64,000 bases of DNA from Kofleriaceae bacterium. Lineage in GTDB: Bacteria > Myxococcota_A > Polyangia > Haliangiales > Haliangiaceae. Below the pieces are notes generated by a model. That model was given only the letters and a program-made list of their open reading frames with translations. It had not been told where the DNA came from and made no database searches. Location of the stretch: positions 124,001-188,000 of the forward strand of contig JACKDR010000004.1 of assembly GCA_020633495.1 (NCBI GenBank). The letters run 5' to 3'. Of this stretch, positions 34,503-46,867 are shown in pieces. The number at the start of each line of letters is the position of its first letter. Positions within the stretch are counted from its first letter, which is position 1. The position numbers and the translations under genes were made by a program.

Positions 34503-35126
34503 TCAACATCTGCTGCCGGGCACAGGGCGCTTCTCTCGCACCCACAGCGCATCTCCGTCTGCACTCCAGAAGCCATCAGCGTCGATTGGCCATCCCAGCG
34601 CATTCGCGTAGCCGATCAGCATCTCTCTCGAGAGACGATCGCGCTTGGCACGACTCCGATACTTCTCGACGTTCTCCCAAGGCAGGGGCGTCCCGGACTG
34701 CATGAAATCCCACCGTGCGTCGTCCTGCAGCACGTGAACGTGACGGATCTCGGCGCGATCGTCCCAGACCGTGAGGCTCTGCACCTGCGAACCTGGCAAG
34801 TTCGAGCTCGCGAGTCGAAGGTGGCACCCGTCGAGGCGTCGTGCAAGCACGTTGCAGAGCGTGAACCAGCCGTCTTGTTGGTTCGTCAGCATCACCACGC
34901 CATCCCGACGACGGCATGACGTGAAGAACGCCCCCACGGAAGGGCGGTCTCCCGGAAGGCCTCCCGTGGCCACCTCGTCGAATGACATCCCGGCGAGACC
35001 GATCTCGTAGTTGTCTCGCTCCGCGAACACGCCAGAGACAGCACCGGCGACGGTAGGCATCGGTGCACCAAACAACCCGCAAATGCGCCAAGAAGGCGCC
35101 GGCTCATTCACGGGGACGTCACTCAT
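34503..35126 (-). CDS. Unknown protein, possibly frameshifted near its end
   Basis: A 207-residue soluble protein: SWRICGLFGAPMPTVAGAVS, FDEVATGGLPGDRPSVGAFF and LTVWDDRAEIRHVHVLQDD. The family is unknown; location suggests an immunity gene. After WVREKR the annotated frame ends PVPGSRC. The overlapping frame continues ARQQMLMAEDGVDVVSEFP and TEVEWL to a stop at 34444, which looks more like a natural C-terminus, so a frameshift around 34520-34535 is suspected. Confidence 0.55.
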   Translation of the reverse strand: MSDVPVNEPAPSWRICGLFGAPMPTVAGAVSGVFAERDNYEIGLAGMSFDEVATGGLPGDRPSVGAFFTSCRRRDGVVMLTNQQDGWFTLCNVLARRLDGCHLRLASSNLPGSQVQSLTVWDDRAEIRHVHVLQDDARWDFMQSGTPLPWENVEKYRSRAKRDRLSREMLIGYANALGWPIDADGFWSADGDALWVREKRPVPGSRC

Positions 35127-35292
35127 GGCCCGATCCTCGCGGCATCACGATCGCCGCTCACGCCCACCGGCCCTGAGGTCCGCCTGTCGCCGGATCGCGG
35201 ACGTTGGCGGACTGCCACTGCGCGCCGGGGAACCGGCCGACCAGGGCTGCGAGCGTAGCCTCTATCTTCTGACTCGTGACACGACGGGGTCC

Positions 35293-35688
35293 TCAGTACC
35301 ACTCCTCACACTCGCTTCTGAGATCGTCAGCGAGGCGCTGCGCGCTGACATGCACCGCCGCGAGGGCTGGCGTCGGGAAGACGGACACGCCCAGCCCGTT
35401 CGCTTCCAGGTCGGCCAGCAGCACGAAGAGATCGCCGAGCGCGATCGCTGCGGCGACCGTGCCTTCCCAGCCATGGCGGTGCAGCTCTGCGTACTCACGT
35501 GCGGGCCACAGCGGCAGCAGGGGAGCCCCATCGACAGCACCGACGCTGACCCAGCCGGCACGATCGCGAAGCGACCATGCAGACTCTCGGTCCGCGACCC
35601 GTTTGATGAAGTAGCGGTAGCGGGCTGCCCCGTCCAGCTCGAGCACGACGGCTTGCTCGCGTGGTGAGATGGAAGGTCCGTCGGTCAT
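35293..35688 (-). CDS. DUF2750 protein, probable immunity-type
   Basis: A 131-residue protein with DUF2750 features: YRYFIKRVADRESAWSLRDR, LLPLWPAREYAELHRHGWEG and LGDLFVLLADLEANGLGVSV. DUF2750 proteins are small cytoplasmic proteins often next to toxin modules; the role is inferred. The ATG at 35688 is the first that excludes non-coding-looking upstream residues. Confidence 0.75.
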   Translation of the reverse strand: MTDGPSISPREQAVVLELDGAARYRYFIKRVADRESAWSLRDRAGWVSVGAVDGAPLLPLWPAREYAELHRHGWEGTVAAAIALGDLFVLLADLEANGLGVSVFPTPALAAVHVSAQRLADDLRSECEEWY

Positions 35689-35728
35689 CGCGGGTCGCCC
35701 GTCGTGGTTGCTCGGCGAGACCGGGCGA

Positions 35729-36028
35729 TCAGTCGTCGTCGACGGCGTAGGTGTGGAACATCGAGTAGACGACCTCCGATCCTTGCCGTGCCTGCGCGGC
35801 GTGGCCATCGTACTCGTCCCGTGTCTCCTGTGACTCCCACTCGCACTCGTCGTATCGACGCACCCACTCCAGGAGCGCGATGTCGTAGTTGTCACCATCC
35901 AGAGCGCTGGTGACAAGCGTCTGGGCCACGGCGGCACTCGGTGCGCGCACGAAGCAATAGACGAAGGCCCCCTCCGCGACTCCGTACATCTGGGAGCCGA
36001 CGCGCGGTCGGACCTCGACGCTGACCAC
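35729..36028 (-). CDS. Unknown small immunity-type protein
   Basis: About 99 residues from a GTG at 36028: VSVEVRPRVGSQMYGVAEGA, FVYCFVRAPSAAVAQTLV and a C-terminal acidic part rich in Asp, Glu and Tyr, ending TYAVDDD. It ends 40 bases upstream of the DUF2750 start. The start is uncertain because the frame is open further upstream. No family is recognised. It is the last accessory gene before the chromosome resumes. Confidence 0.5.
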   Translation of the reverse strand: MVSVEVRPRVGSQMYGVAEGAFVYCFVRAPSAAVAQTLVTSALDGDNYDIALLEWVRRYDECEWESQETRDEYDGHAAQARQGSEVVYSMFHTYAVDDD

Positions 36029-36222
36029 GTAAGTGGTGCTGCCGGGCGTACGGCCTTCCCGCCGATGCTGCACACGACGACTCGTCACGTCTCGATACTG
36101 CCCTGTTCGCGCCCTCCCGACAACCGCGACCAACCGTCGCCCGGCGCCGCCGAAACGCGAGACGACCCGGGTCGCCCCGGGCCGTCGTGTCCGATGCGCG
36201 GCGACGGGCGCCGCGGCGAGGC

Positions 36223-38241
36223 TCAGTTCACCGGCGGGTCGAAGGCGCCAGGCGGCACCAGGAAGAAGACGTCGCGGGTGTCGAGCACGGTGACGCTGTC
36301 GCCGTAGACGGTGATCGTCGCGCGGTACAGCTGCGGGACGTTGGTCGCGGGGACGGTGGTGTTCATCTTGGGGATCAGCTTCCAGCACACCGGGGTGCCG
36401 GCGCGGACGTCGACGTACGCGTCGCGGTAGGCGTCGGCGTTGGTGTCGATGTCGGTGAGGCCGTTGCTGCACTGCGCGGTGCCGAGCTGCAGGGTCTCGA
36501 GGTGATCGACGAACGACACGACGGCGTCGACGGTGTCGCCGGGGTCGTCGGTGATCGGCGCCGACAGGTCCAGGGGCACACCGTTGGCCAGGGTCCGGAT
36601 GCCGTTCTCGATGGCCGTGGCGGCGTTGGTGCCGGCGCCGTCGAAGATCAGCGGGGCGTTGCCGTTGGCGGCGTCGACCGATCCGGTGTCGGTGGTCATC
36701 GTCGTGAAGTCGGTGGTCAGGTCGGCGCCGAAGCCCGAGCCGGTGATGCCGATCAGCTTGGCGCTGCGGTTGTTGAAGGCGTCGCGCACGGTCGGGTTCC
36801 AGGCCGGGCAGTGGTTGGTGTCGCCGCCCGACAGGGGCGCTTCGTCGGTGGCCAGCAGGATCACCGGCAGGGCGCCGTTGCGGAAGCAGGGATAGCCCCA
36901 GCCGGTGTAGCCAGCGTTGTTGGCCGGCGAGCCGGCGCAGGTCGCGCGCGCGTTGACGCCTGACAGGCCGCAGCCGGTGGCCTGCGAGGTGCCGTTGCCG
37001 GTCAGCGCGGCCCACGCCGAGAACTCCTCGGCCTCGGCGCAGCAGCCGCTGGGCTCGGTGGTCGGCAGCGTCGACACGTTCGGCGACGGCTGGATGTCCG
37101 CGTGGTTCTTGTAGGTGTCCGCGCCCGAGCCGGAGTAGCCGATCGTGCCGGCGCCGGCCCACAGGTCCGAGATGCAGTCGGCGGGATCGCCGGTGCCGAT
37201 CGGCGGGCACTGCAGGTGGGTGATCGCGGTCGCCAGGTTGCTGCGCACGCTGTTGATCTCGGTCGACATCGACCCCGACCGGTCGACCAGGACGTAGACG
37301 TCGACGCTGACCAGGTCGGTCGCGAAGTCGAGGTCGTCGTCCATCGGCGACGGCGAGTCCTCGTAGGGCACGACGAAGACGAAGTCGCCGTTGTTCTGCG
37401 GGTTGTCGGCGCTGTCGAGCGGGTCGGTGCCGGCGGCGGTCTCGACCAGGTCGCTGACGCCGTCGCCGTCGGAGTCCTGCGAGGTGGCGCTGGTCTCGCC
37501 GGGATCCTGGACGCCGTTGCAGTTGGCGTCCTCGGTGCCGTCGGGGATGCCGTCGTCGTCGCTGTCGCGATCGACGAAGTCGTAGCGGTTGTCGCCGTCG
37601 GTGTCGGGCGGCGGGTTGCCGCCGTCGGTCTCCATGGCGTCGGGGATGCAGTCGGCGTCGCTGTCGAGGTCGAGGTAGTTGGGGATGCCGTCGTCGTCGT
37701 AGTCGACGACGGTCTCGACGATGTCGAGGATGGTGTCGCCGTCGGAGTCGGTGTCCCGGAAGTCGGGGATGCCGTCGTTGTCGGTGTCGCGCGGGCTGTC
37801 GGGGTTGGTCCCGATCTCCACGACGTCGTTGATGAAGTCGCCGTCGTCGTCGAGGTCGGCGAAGTCGGGCTGGCCGTCGCTGTCGGTGTCGTCGAGGCCG
37901 TCGACGCCGTCGGGGCGGCCGTTGTCGTCGGAGTCGGTGTCCTGGAAGTCGGGGACGCCGTCACCGTCGGAGTCGTTGGGCGCGGTGGTGACGTCGGTGT
38001 CGCCGGCCTCGCGGTAGTCCGGGATGCCGTCGCCGTCGGAGTCGTCGTCCTGCCAGTCGGGGGTGCCGTCGCCGTCGGTGTCGACGTCGGGCGCGCCCTC
38101 GTCCTGGTCGGAGATGGTGTCGCCGTCGGCGTCACCGCTGGGGTTGTCGTCGTCGCCGCCGTTGCCAGGGTTGGAGCCACAGGCGGTGGCAAGAACGGCG
38201 GTCAAGAGGCAAACGAGTAGACTGCGGGCGCAGCTGCGCAT
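36223..38241 (-). CDS. Lipoprotein with thrombospondin type-3 repeats and a von Willebrand A-like domain
   Basis: A 672-residue surface lipoprotein. After lipobox ATAC comes a run of calcium-binding thrombospondin type-3 repeats (DSDGDGIPDYREAGDTD and similar, about residues 30-275). A VWA-like domain follows, with the metal-site motif VDVYVLVDRSGSMSTEI near residue 310 and a long cysteine-containing insert. The C-terminus forms a beta domain ending FLVPPGAFDPPVN. Members are calcium-stiffened surface proteins, probably adhesive. The Asp codon repetition creates long spurious open frames on the other strand. Confidence 0.88.
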   Translation of the reverse strand: MRSCARSLLVCLLTAVLATACGSNPGNGGDDDNPSGDADGDTISDQDEGAPDVDTDGDGTPDWQDDDSDGDGIPDYREAGDTDVTTAPNDSDGDGVPDFQDTDSDDNGRPDGVDGLDDTDSDGQPDFADLDDDGDFINDVVEIGTNPDSPRDTDNDGIPDFRDTDSDGDTILDIVETVVDYDDDGIPNYLDLDSDADCIPDAMETDGGNPPPDTDGDNRYDFVDRDSDDDGIPDGTEDANCNGVQDPGETSATSQDSDGDGVSDLVETAAGTDPLDSADNPQNNGDFVFVVPYEDSPSPMDDDLDFATDLVSVDVYVLVDRSGSMSTEINSVRSNLATAITHLQCPPIGTGDPADCISDLWAGAGTIGYSGSGADTYKNHADIQPSPNVSTLPTTEPSGCCAEAEEFSAWAALTGNGTSQATGCGLSGVNARATCAGSPANNAGYTGWGYPCFRNGALPVILLATDEAPLSGGDTNHCPAWNPTVRDAFNNRSAKLIGITGSGFGADLTTDFTTMTTDTGSVDAANGNAPLIFDGAGTNAATAIENGIRTLANGVPLDLSAPITDDPGDTVDAVVSFVDHLETLQLGTAQCSNGLTDIDTNADAYRDAYVDVRAGTPVCWKLIPKMNTTVPATNVPQLYRATITVYGDSVTVLDTRDVFFLVPPGAFDPPVN

Positions 38242-38464
38242 AGATGTCCCTCCGGGGTGCGATCAGAGGATAACCAAAGGCCGTGCCATCAACCCAGCAG
38301 ATCCTGGCGGTGGCCGCGCGTACGAGGTCGTTTGTCGTCGGTGAGTTGCACCGCTCACGACATGTAGGCGGCTGTCGGGATCGTGTCGCCGGGGACAGGA
38401 GTCCCGAGCCAGGCTGTCGCGAATGGCCGCGCCGCGGTCGCTCGGGGTAGCCTGCGAGCCGCGC

Positions 38465-39205
38465 ATGGGCACGCTGTTCTTCATCCGTCACGGCCAGGCC
38501 TCCTACGGCGTCGCCGACTACGACAACCTCTCCGAGCTCGGCGTCCGCCAGGCGCGGCGGGTCGGCGCCACCGCCGGCGGCGGCCTCTTGCGCGAGGTCG
38601 ACGCGGTCTACGTCGGGCCGCTGCGCCGGCAGCGCGACACCGCCAGCCACCTGCGCGCCGCCGCGGCCGAGGCCGGCCACGCGGTGCCCGAGGGGGTCGA
38701 GCTGCCCGAGCTCGAGGAGTATCCGGCGTTCGAGCTGCTGGCGGCGTGGGTGCCGCGGCTCGCCGCCGAGGATCCGTCGTTCGGCGCGCTGGTCGCCGCC
38801 GCCGGCGACCACGCCGACCGGGTCCGGCTCCTCGATCGCGCGTTCGAGACCATCATCGGCCGGTGGGCGCGCGGCGAGCTGCCGCCCGAGGGCATCGAGT
38901 CGTTCGAGCACTTCACGGCGCGGGTCCGCCGCGGCATCGATCGCATGGTGGCGGCGCACGCCGAGGGCCGGGGCGCCCGGGTCGCGGCGGTGACCTCGGG
39001 CGGCGTCATCGGGGTCGCGATGCAGCTGGCGCTCGGCCTCGATCACCAGGCGGCGACGTCGCTGTGGCGCAACGTCCGCAACGCCTCGATCTCGGAGTTC
39101 GCGTGGCGCTCGGCCGGGTTCGCGTGGCGGCCGGGCGACTTCTCGGTGGTCGGGTTCAACCACGTGCAGCACCTCGGCGACGCCGAGCTGCTGACGTTCC
39201 GGTAG
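38465..39205 (+). CDS. Histidine phosphatase family protein
   Basis: A 246-residue phosphoglycerate-mutase-like histidine phosphatase. LFFIRHGQASYGVADYDNLS carries the catalytic RHG; LSELGVRQARRVGAT and VYVGPLRRQRDTASHLR supply phosphate-binding Arg. AVTSGGVIGVAMQLALGL takes the place of the usual second-His motif, and no His is seen there, so activity may be altered. The ATG at 38465 is placed directly before the first strand. It lies 50 bases upstream of the acyl-CoA dehydrogenase gene on the same strand. Confidence 0.8.
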   Translation: MGTLFFIRHGQASYGVADYDNLSELGVRQARRVGATAGGGLLREVDAVYVGPLRRQRDTASHLRAAAAEAGHAVPEGVELPELEEYPAFELLAAWVPRLAAEDPSFGALVAAAGDHADRVRLLDRAFETIIGRWARGELPPEGIESFEHFTARVRRGIDRMVAAHAEGRGARVAAVTSGGVIGVAMQLALGLDHQAATSLWRNVRNASISEFAWRSAGFAWRPGDFSVVGFNHVQHLGDAELLTFR

Positions 39206-39255
39206 CGGCCCGCGGGCGGCGCGGTCGGGGCGCGCCCGGGGGTATAACCCTCGCC

Positions 39256-40457
39256 ATGGACTTCGCGATCCCCGCTGACCTCGCGCCCGTCCTCGACAAG
39301 ATCGAGCGGCTGCTCACCGAAGACGTCATCCCCGCCGAGCACGAGGTGCTGACCCGCGGCTTCGTCGCCGCGGCGCCGGTGCTCGACGCGCTGCGCGCCA
39401 AGGTCAAGGCGGCCGGGCTGTGGGCGCCGCAGGTGCCCAAGGACGTCGGCGGCATGGGCCTGGGCCTGGTCGCCCACGGCCTGGTGTCGGAGAAGCTGGG
39501 CCGCTCGCCCATCGGCCACTACGTCTTCGGCGCCCAGGCGCCCGACGCCGGCAACCTGGAGATCCTCCACAAGTACGGCACGCCGGAGCAGAAGACGCAG
39601 TGGCTGGAGCCGCTGGCCGCCGGCGACATCCGCAGCTGCTTCTCGATGACCGAGCCCGACAGCCCGGGCTCGAACCCGGTCATCCTCACCACCACCGCGG
39701 TCTCCGATGGCGACGACTACGTCATCAACGGCGTCAAGTGGTTCACCAGCGGCGCCGACGGCGCGGCGTTCGCGATCGTCATGGCGGTGACCAACCCCGA
39801 CGCGGCCAAGCACGGCCGCGCCTCGATGATCATCGTGCCGCAGGGCACGCCCGGCTTCGAGCTGGTGCGCAACATCCCGATCATGGGCGACGCCGGCGGC
39901 GGCTGGGCCAGCCACGGCGAGGTCAGCTACACCGACGTCCGCGTGCCGAAGACCAACCGGCTCGGCCCCGAGGGCGCCGGCTTCCTGATCGCGCAGGAGC
40001 GGCTGGGCCCGGGGCGCATCCACCACTGCATGCGGTGGATCGGCATCTGCGAGCGCGTCTTCGACACGATGTGCGCGCGCGCCGCGTTCCGCAAGATCGA
40101 CGAGGAGAAGACGCTGGCCAGCCGGCAGATCATCCAGGCCTGGGTCGCCGAGGCCCGCGCCGAGATCGACGCCGCGCGCCTGATGGTGCTGCACGCCGCG
40201 TGGAAGCTCGAGCACCAGGGCTTCCACGCCGCCCGCGATCAGGTGTCGCTGATCAAGTTCTACGTCTCCGACGTCATGATGCGGCTGATCGACCGGGCCA
40301 TCCAGGTGCACGGCGCGCTCGGCGTCACCAGCGACACCGTGCTGGCGCACTACTACGTCCACGAGCGAGGCGCCCGCATCTACGACGGGCCCGACGAGGT
40401 CCACAAGATGGTCGTGGCCCGGCGCATCCTCAAGCGCTACGACGGCGGCGGCGGTCG

Positions 40458-40461
<4 letters not shown>
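39256..40461 (+). CDS. Acyl-CoA dehydrogenase
   Basis: A 401-residue acyl-CoA dehydrogenase. Hallmarks are FSMTEPDSPGSNP (FAD and substrate), VINGVKWFTSGADGAAF, and the C-terminal VHGALGVTSDTVLAHYY and RIYDGPDEVHKMVVARRIL. It follows the domain pattern of ACAD10/11-like enzymes. Its stop overlaps the GTG of the phosphotransferase gene (GTGA). In animals the same two activities are fused in ACAD10 and ACAD11, which handle 4-hydroxy fatty acids, so this pair probably acts on hydroxyacyl-CoA through a phosphorylated intermediate. Confidence 0.9.
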
Positions 40462-41528
<1,067 letters not shown>

Positions 41529-41565
41529 CGGCGGCGCGGCGAGGGACGCGTGCGGCCCGGTGCCC

Positions 41566-41820
41566 GCCCCGTCGACTGCGCCCTCGCCGCTTCGCCGCGA
41601 GGGCTCCGCTCGGGGTGAGCGATCCGGGACGGCGCGCGCGAGGGCTCCGCTCGGGGTGAGCGGTCTGCAGGGAGCGCCGCCCGGCGGCGCCGCGAGGGAG
41701 TGCGCGCCGGCGCGAGGACGCGCCGGGACGCGACGACCTCGCGCCTGGCTCGCTCACCCCGAGCTTGTCGAGGGGGCGGGCGCCGGCGCGCCCCCGCGAG
41801 GGGCGGGGGCGCACCCGCTC
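41566..41820. repeat. Dispersed GCTCACCCCGAGC-type repeats
   Basis: Several copies and half-copies of GAGGGCTCCGCTCGGGGTGA occur at about 41605 and 41640. An inverted block at about 41751-41770 reads GCTCACCCCGAGCTTGTCGA followed by GGGGG. The 41566-41622 part is inverted relative to 183-240. This is a REP-like intergenic repeat type seen in many high-GC genomes. The 290-base gap holds no gene. Confidence 0.75.
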
Positions 41821-42985
41821 ACGCGTCGTTCTCGGCCTCGGTCTTCTCGGCGACGATGCCGCAGCGGCGCTCGAGGTCGGCGATCTCGCCGATCGCGGCG
41901 TCCTTGCCGAGGACGCGGCGCCGCTTGACGAACTCGGCGACGTAGGCGGCGGGCAGCGGGGCCAGGCGCTCGCACAGGTCGGCGTCGTCGCCGAGCAGGC
42001 CGCGCAGGACCTCGGGATCGAGGCGGTCGACGCGGACGATCTCGTCGAACCGGCCCGGGCGCAGCGCCGCGCCCATCATCTTGTCGGTGCAGTTGGCCGA
42101 CGCCATGACGATCTGGCAGGTGCGCAGCGCGATCTCGAGGAAGTGCAGCAGCGGCCCGCTGGCGGCGACCCGGTCGAGGTCGTCGAGGATCATCACCTCG
42201 GGGCGGAGCAGCTGCAGCAGGGTCTCGAGGCTGGTCGCGACGCTCTGCGAGCCGTGGTAGCCGTGCAGCCGCGCCAGCACGCCGAGGTCGATGCGCACCG
42301 AGCCGAGGCCGAGCCGCCGGACCAGCCAGCGGATCGCCAGGCTCTTGCCGGTGCCGGGCGGGCCCGCGAACAGGTAGCTGCGGGCCAGCTCGGCGTCGAG
42401 GAACCGCTGCATGCGGGTCTCGAGCTCGCGCATCTGCGCGGTCGGGCGCACGTCGTCGACGCCGAACGGGTCGAGCACCAGGCCGGCGTTGCCGAACAGG
42501 ACGTGGCGGCCGCCGATGCGCTGCCACACCCGCTCGCCCAGCGCCCGGTAGGTCTCGGCCTCGCGCGCGCACAGGACGTACGGTCCGTCGACGACGGCGT
42601 CGCCCTCGCCGATCCAGCCGACGACCTCGCCGCCGACCACGCCGCGACACAGGTACGCCGAGCCGGCGTCGCCGTCCCAGTACGCCTCGTCGATCGTGAC
42701 CTCGGCCAGGTTCTCGAAGATCAGCCGGTGGAACTCGGTCGGGACCTCGGTCCACAGCTCGCCGGCGTGGTCGTCGAAGTAGTTCCACGGGTTCTTGGCG
42801 ATGGCGCCGCGGCGCTCGGCGTTGACCTTGATCAACACGCCGACGGCGCGCAGCGCGACGCCGATCCAGTCCAGCGGGGTCGGCTTGTCGCGCAGGCTCA
42901 TCGCGATGGAGCCGGCCTCGCCGGCCAGCGTCAGGTAGCGCTCGAGGCGCTGGGTGCGATCACGTCGCTTGGTCTTGGGGCGCAT
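41819..42985 (-). CDS. AAA+ ATPase
   Basis: A 388-residue protein. A basic N-terminus and a 150-residue N-domain containing KNPWNYFDDHAGELWTEV precede one AAA module. Walker A is LFAGPPGTGKSLAIRWLVRR, Walker B is VMILDDLDRV, sensor 1 is IVMASANCTDKM, and the arginine-finger region is LRPGRFDEIVRVDRL. This is the classic AAA type (BCS1/FtsH/Cdc48-like module). The C-terminal part has the small helical lid. No protease domain or partner is adjacent. It may remodel a protein or membrane target. Confidence 0.82.
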   Translation of the reverse strand: MRPKTKRRDRTQRLERYLTLAGEAGSIAMSLRDKPTPLDWIGVALRAVGVLIKVNAERRGAIAKNPWNYFDDHAGELWTEVPTEFHRLIFENLAEVTIDEAYWDGDAGSAYLCRGVVGGEVVGWIGEGDAVVDGPYVLCAREAETYRALGERVWQRIGGRHVLFGNAGLVLDPFGVDDVRPTAQMRELETRMQRFLDAELARSYLFAGPPGTGKSLAIRWLVRRLGLGSVRIDLGVLARLHGYHGSQSVATSLETLLQLLRPEVMILDDLDRVAASGPLLHFLEIALRTCQIVMASANCTDKMMGAALRPGRFDEIVRVDRLDPEVLRGLLGDDADLCERLAPLPAAYVAEFVKRRRVLGKDAAIGEIADLERRCGIVAEKTEAENDA

Positions 42986-43441
42986 GGGAGCGGTGCAGCG
43001 AGCCATCCGGCGCTGCGCGGTCCAGGCGCTGCGGGCGCAGCGCGGAGTGGGGCCCGCCGACCGCGGCGCGCGGGCGCGCCTGCGGCAAGGGCTGGAATCG
43101 ACACGGTCAGCGGCGCGGGGCCGGCGTGGCGAGCATCAGCCGGCGACGCGCTGCGCCGTCGGGACACACGGCCGCCGACCCGCCGAGGCACCAAGGCCGG
43201 CGAGGGAGCGGGGCATCTGGACGGTGGCGCGCATGGGTGACTCCGCGTTCCATCTAGAGGAAGCCGGTCCGGTCGCGCAAGCCCTTTTCGACGACGCGCC
43301 CGGGACGGCCGGGCCGCGCGCGGCGGTGACCGGGCCGTCGCGCTGGCTCGCCGCGGCGCGTCGTCGGCGTTCGGCCGCGAGCGTCGTCGCCGACGGCCGC
43401 CGACCGCGCGGCCGACGGGACGGCCGTGGTAAGCCTCCCGC
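42986..43441. other. Intergenic region, no supported gene
   Basis: About 455 bases between divergent genes. Frames are open because of GC bias, but none looks like protein. No clear repeat or terminator was seen. Promoters for both flanking genes should lie here. Confidence 0.5.
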
Positions 43442-45427
<1,986 letters not shown>

Positions 45428-45440
45428 CGCGCGGGCTCAG

Positions 45441-45471
45441 AGCGCGTGAGGATTTCATCCTCACACGCGCT
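45441..45471. terminator. Bidirectional hairpin terminator candidate
   Basis: AGCGCGTGAGGAT, a TTC loop, then ATCCTCACACGCGCT form a 13-bp stem with a two-base bulge. It lies between the convergent ends of the hydratase gene and the electron-transfer operon. There is no long T-run, as is common at high GC. Confidence 0.7.
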
Positions 45472-45543
45472 GTCGATCGGCTCGCTCGCCCGCAGACAGG
45501 CTCGCAGCGCCTGCACGGAGACCGCCTCGCGCAGACGCGCGGC

Positions 45544-46863
45544 TCAGGCCTCGCCGAACTTCTCGACGATCTGGATGCCGGCGCTCTTGAGCAGCTCGGA
45601 CGGCGGCTGGCCGCCGATCTGGACGATGAGGCCGTCGTTGGGGATGCGCTTGACCGAGCCGTCGCCGTGCTCGAGATCGACGGTGCGCTTGTCGATCTTG
45701 ATGACCTGGGTGCCGAGCATCGCGCGGACCTTGCCCGAGGCGAACGCGATGTCGAGGCGACCGCGGACGCCGGCGCGCAGGCGCGCCAGCTCGGTGCGGC
45801 GGTAGCTGAGCGCGACCTCGTCGCACTCGCCGGAGTCGGCGAGCGCGAGCGCGCACTCGGCCGCGGCGTTGCCGCCGCCGACGACGAGGACGCGCTGGCC
45901 GCGGAACGGCGCGGTCTCGATCAGCCGGTAGCTGACCTTGGGCAGCTGCTCGCCGGGGACGTCGAGCGGCCGCGGCGTGCCGCGCCGGCCCAGCGCCAGC
46001 ACGACGTTGGCGGCCCGCCCCTCCCAGCCGTTCTCGCCGCGCACCCGCCAGGCGTCACCGTCGGGCTCGATCGCGACGACCTTGATGCCGGTCTCGAGCG
46101 GCAGGCCGACCGTGCGGTGGATCTCCTCCCACAGCTCGATCAGCTCCTCCTTGGTCATCGTCTTCTTCTTGACGGTGCCGAAGCGGGGCAGCTCGAGCGA
46201 GCCGGTCATGACGACCTTGGCGCGCGGGTAGTGGCGCGCGGTGCCGCCGAGCTCGCCCTGCTCGATCAGCTTGACCCGCAGGCCGGCGTCGATCAGCCCC
46301 AGGGTCGCGGCGATCCCCGACGGGCCGGCGCCGATGACGATCGCGTCGGCGATCTGGCCGCCGTCGCCGCGGCGCTCGCTGGCCGCGAGGTAGGCGGCGG
46401 CCTGGCGGCCCTGCTCGGTGGCGTTGCGGATCAGGCCCATGCCGCCGAGCTCGCCGACGACGTAGATGCCGGGCTGGCTGGTCTCGAACTGTGGGCTGAC
46501 CGCGGGCAGCTCGAAGCCGCGGCGCGCGGTGCCGAAGACCAGCTTGATCGCGCCGACCGGGCACGCCGACATGCACGCGCCGTGGCCGACGCACGCCAGC
46601 GGGTTGATCAGCTTGGCCTGGCCGTCGACCATCGCGAGGATGTCGTGCTCCGGGCACGCCTTGGTGCACGCGCCCGAGCCGATGCACTGGTCGGCCGACA
46701 CCTCGGGGTGCAGCGACAGCGGCGCGTCGGGGAGCGCGGCGCCGCCGCCGGCCGCGGCGTGGGCGCGCGCGAACGCGTGGTGACGGCGCCGGTCGACCAT
46801 GCCCCAGCCCAGGTACACGACGACCGCGAACCCGATCAGGCCGGGCAGGATCCACGCTTCCAT
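45544..46863 (-). CDS. Membrane-anchored ferredoxin-flavoprotein oxidoreductase
   Basis: A 439-residue fusion. Residues 4-22 form a membrane anchor (ILPGLIGFAVVVYLGWGM). Two cluster motifs follow at about 60-105: CIGSGACTKACPE and CVGHGACMSACPV. The second Cys of each is replaced, by Ser and by His. Residues 170 onward are a YpdA/thioredoxin-reductase-like FAD/NAD(P) module with AIVIGAGPSGIAATLGLIDA and VLVVGGGNAAAECALALADS. It could feed electrons from NAD(P)H towards or from the cytochromes of the same operon. It starts 4 bases after the octaheme gene. Confidence 0.85.
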   Translation of the reverse strand: MEAWILPGLIGFAVVVYLGWGMVDRRRHHAFARAHAAAGGGAALPDAPLSLHPEVSADQCIGSGACTKACPEHDILAMVDGQAKLINPLACVGHGACMSACPVGAIKLVFGTARRGFELPAVSPQFETSQPGIYVVGELGGMGLIRNATEQGRQAAAYLAASERRGDGGQIADAIVIGAGPSGIAATLGLIDAGLRVKLIEQGELGGTARHYPRAKVVMTGSLELPRFGTVKKKTMTKEELIELWEEIHRTVGLPLETGIKVVAIEPDGDAWRVRGENGWEGRAANVVLALGRRGTPRPLDVPGEQLPKVSYRLIETAPFRGQRVLVVGGGNAAAECALALADSGECDEVALSYRRTELARLRAGVRGRLDIAFASGKVRAMLGTQVIKIDKRTVDLEHGDGSVKRIPNDGLIVQIGGQPPSELLKSAGIQIVEKFGEA

Positions 46864-46867
46864 ACGA

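Noticed and set aside
37102..38220. Plus-strand Val/Gly/Asp-rich open frame opposite the TSP3 lipoprotein
   Set aside because: It is a mirror of repeated Asp codons (GTC/GTCG complements) and has no domain pattern.
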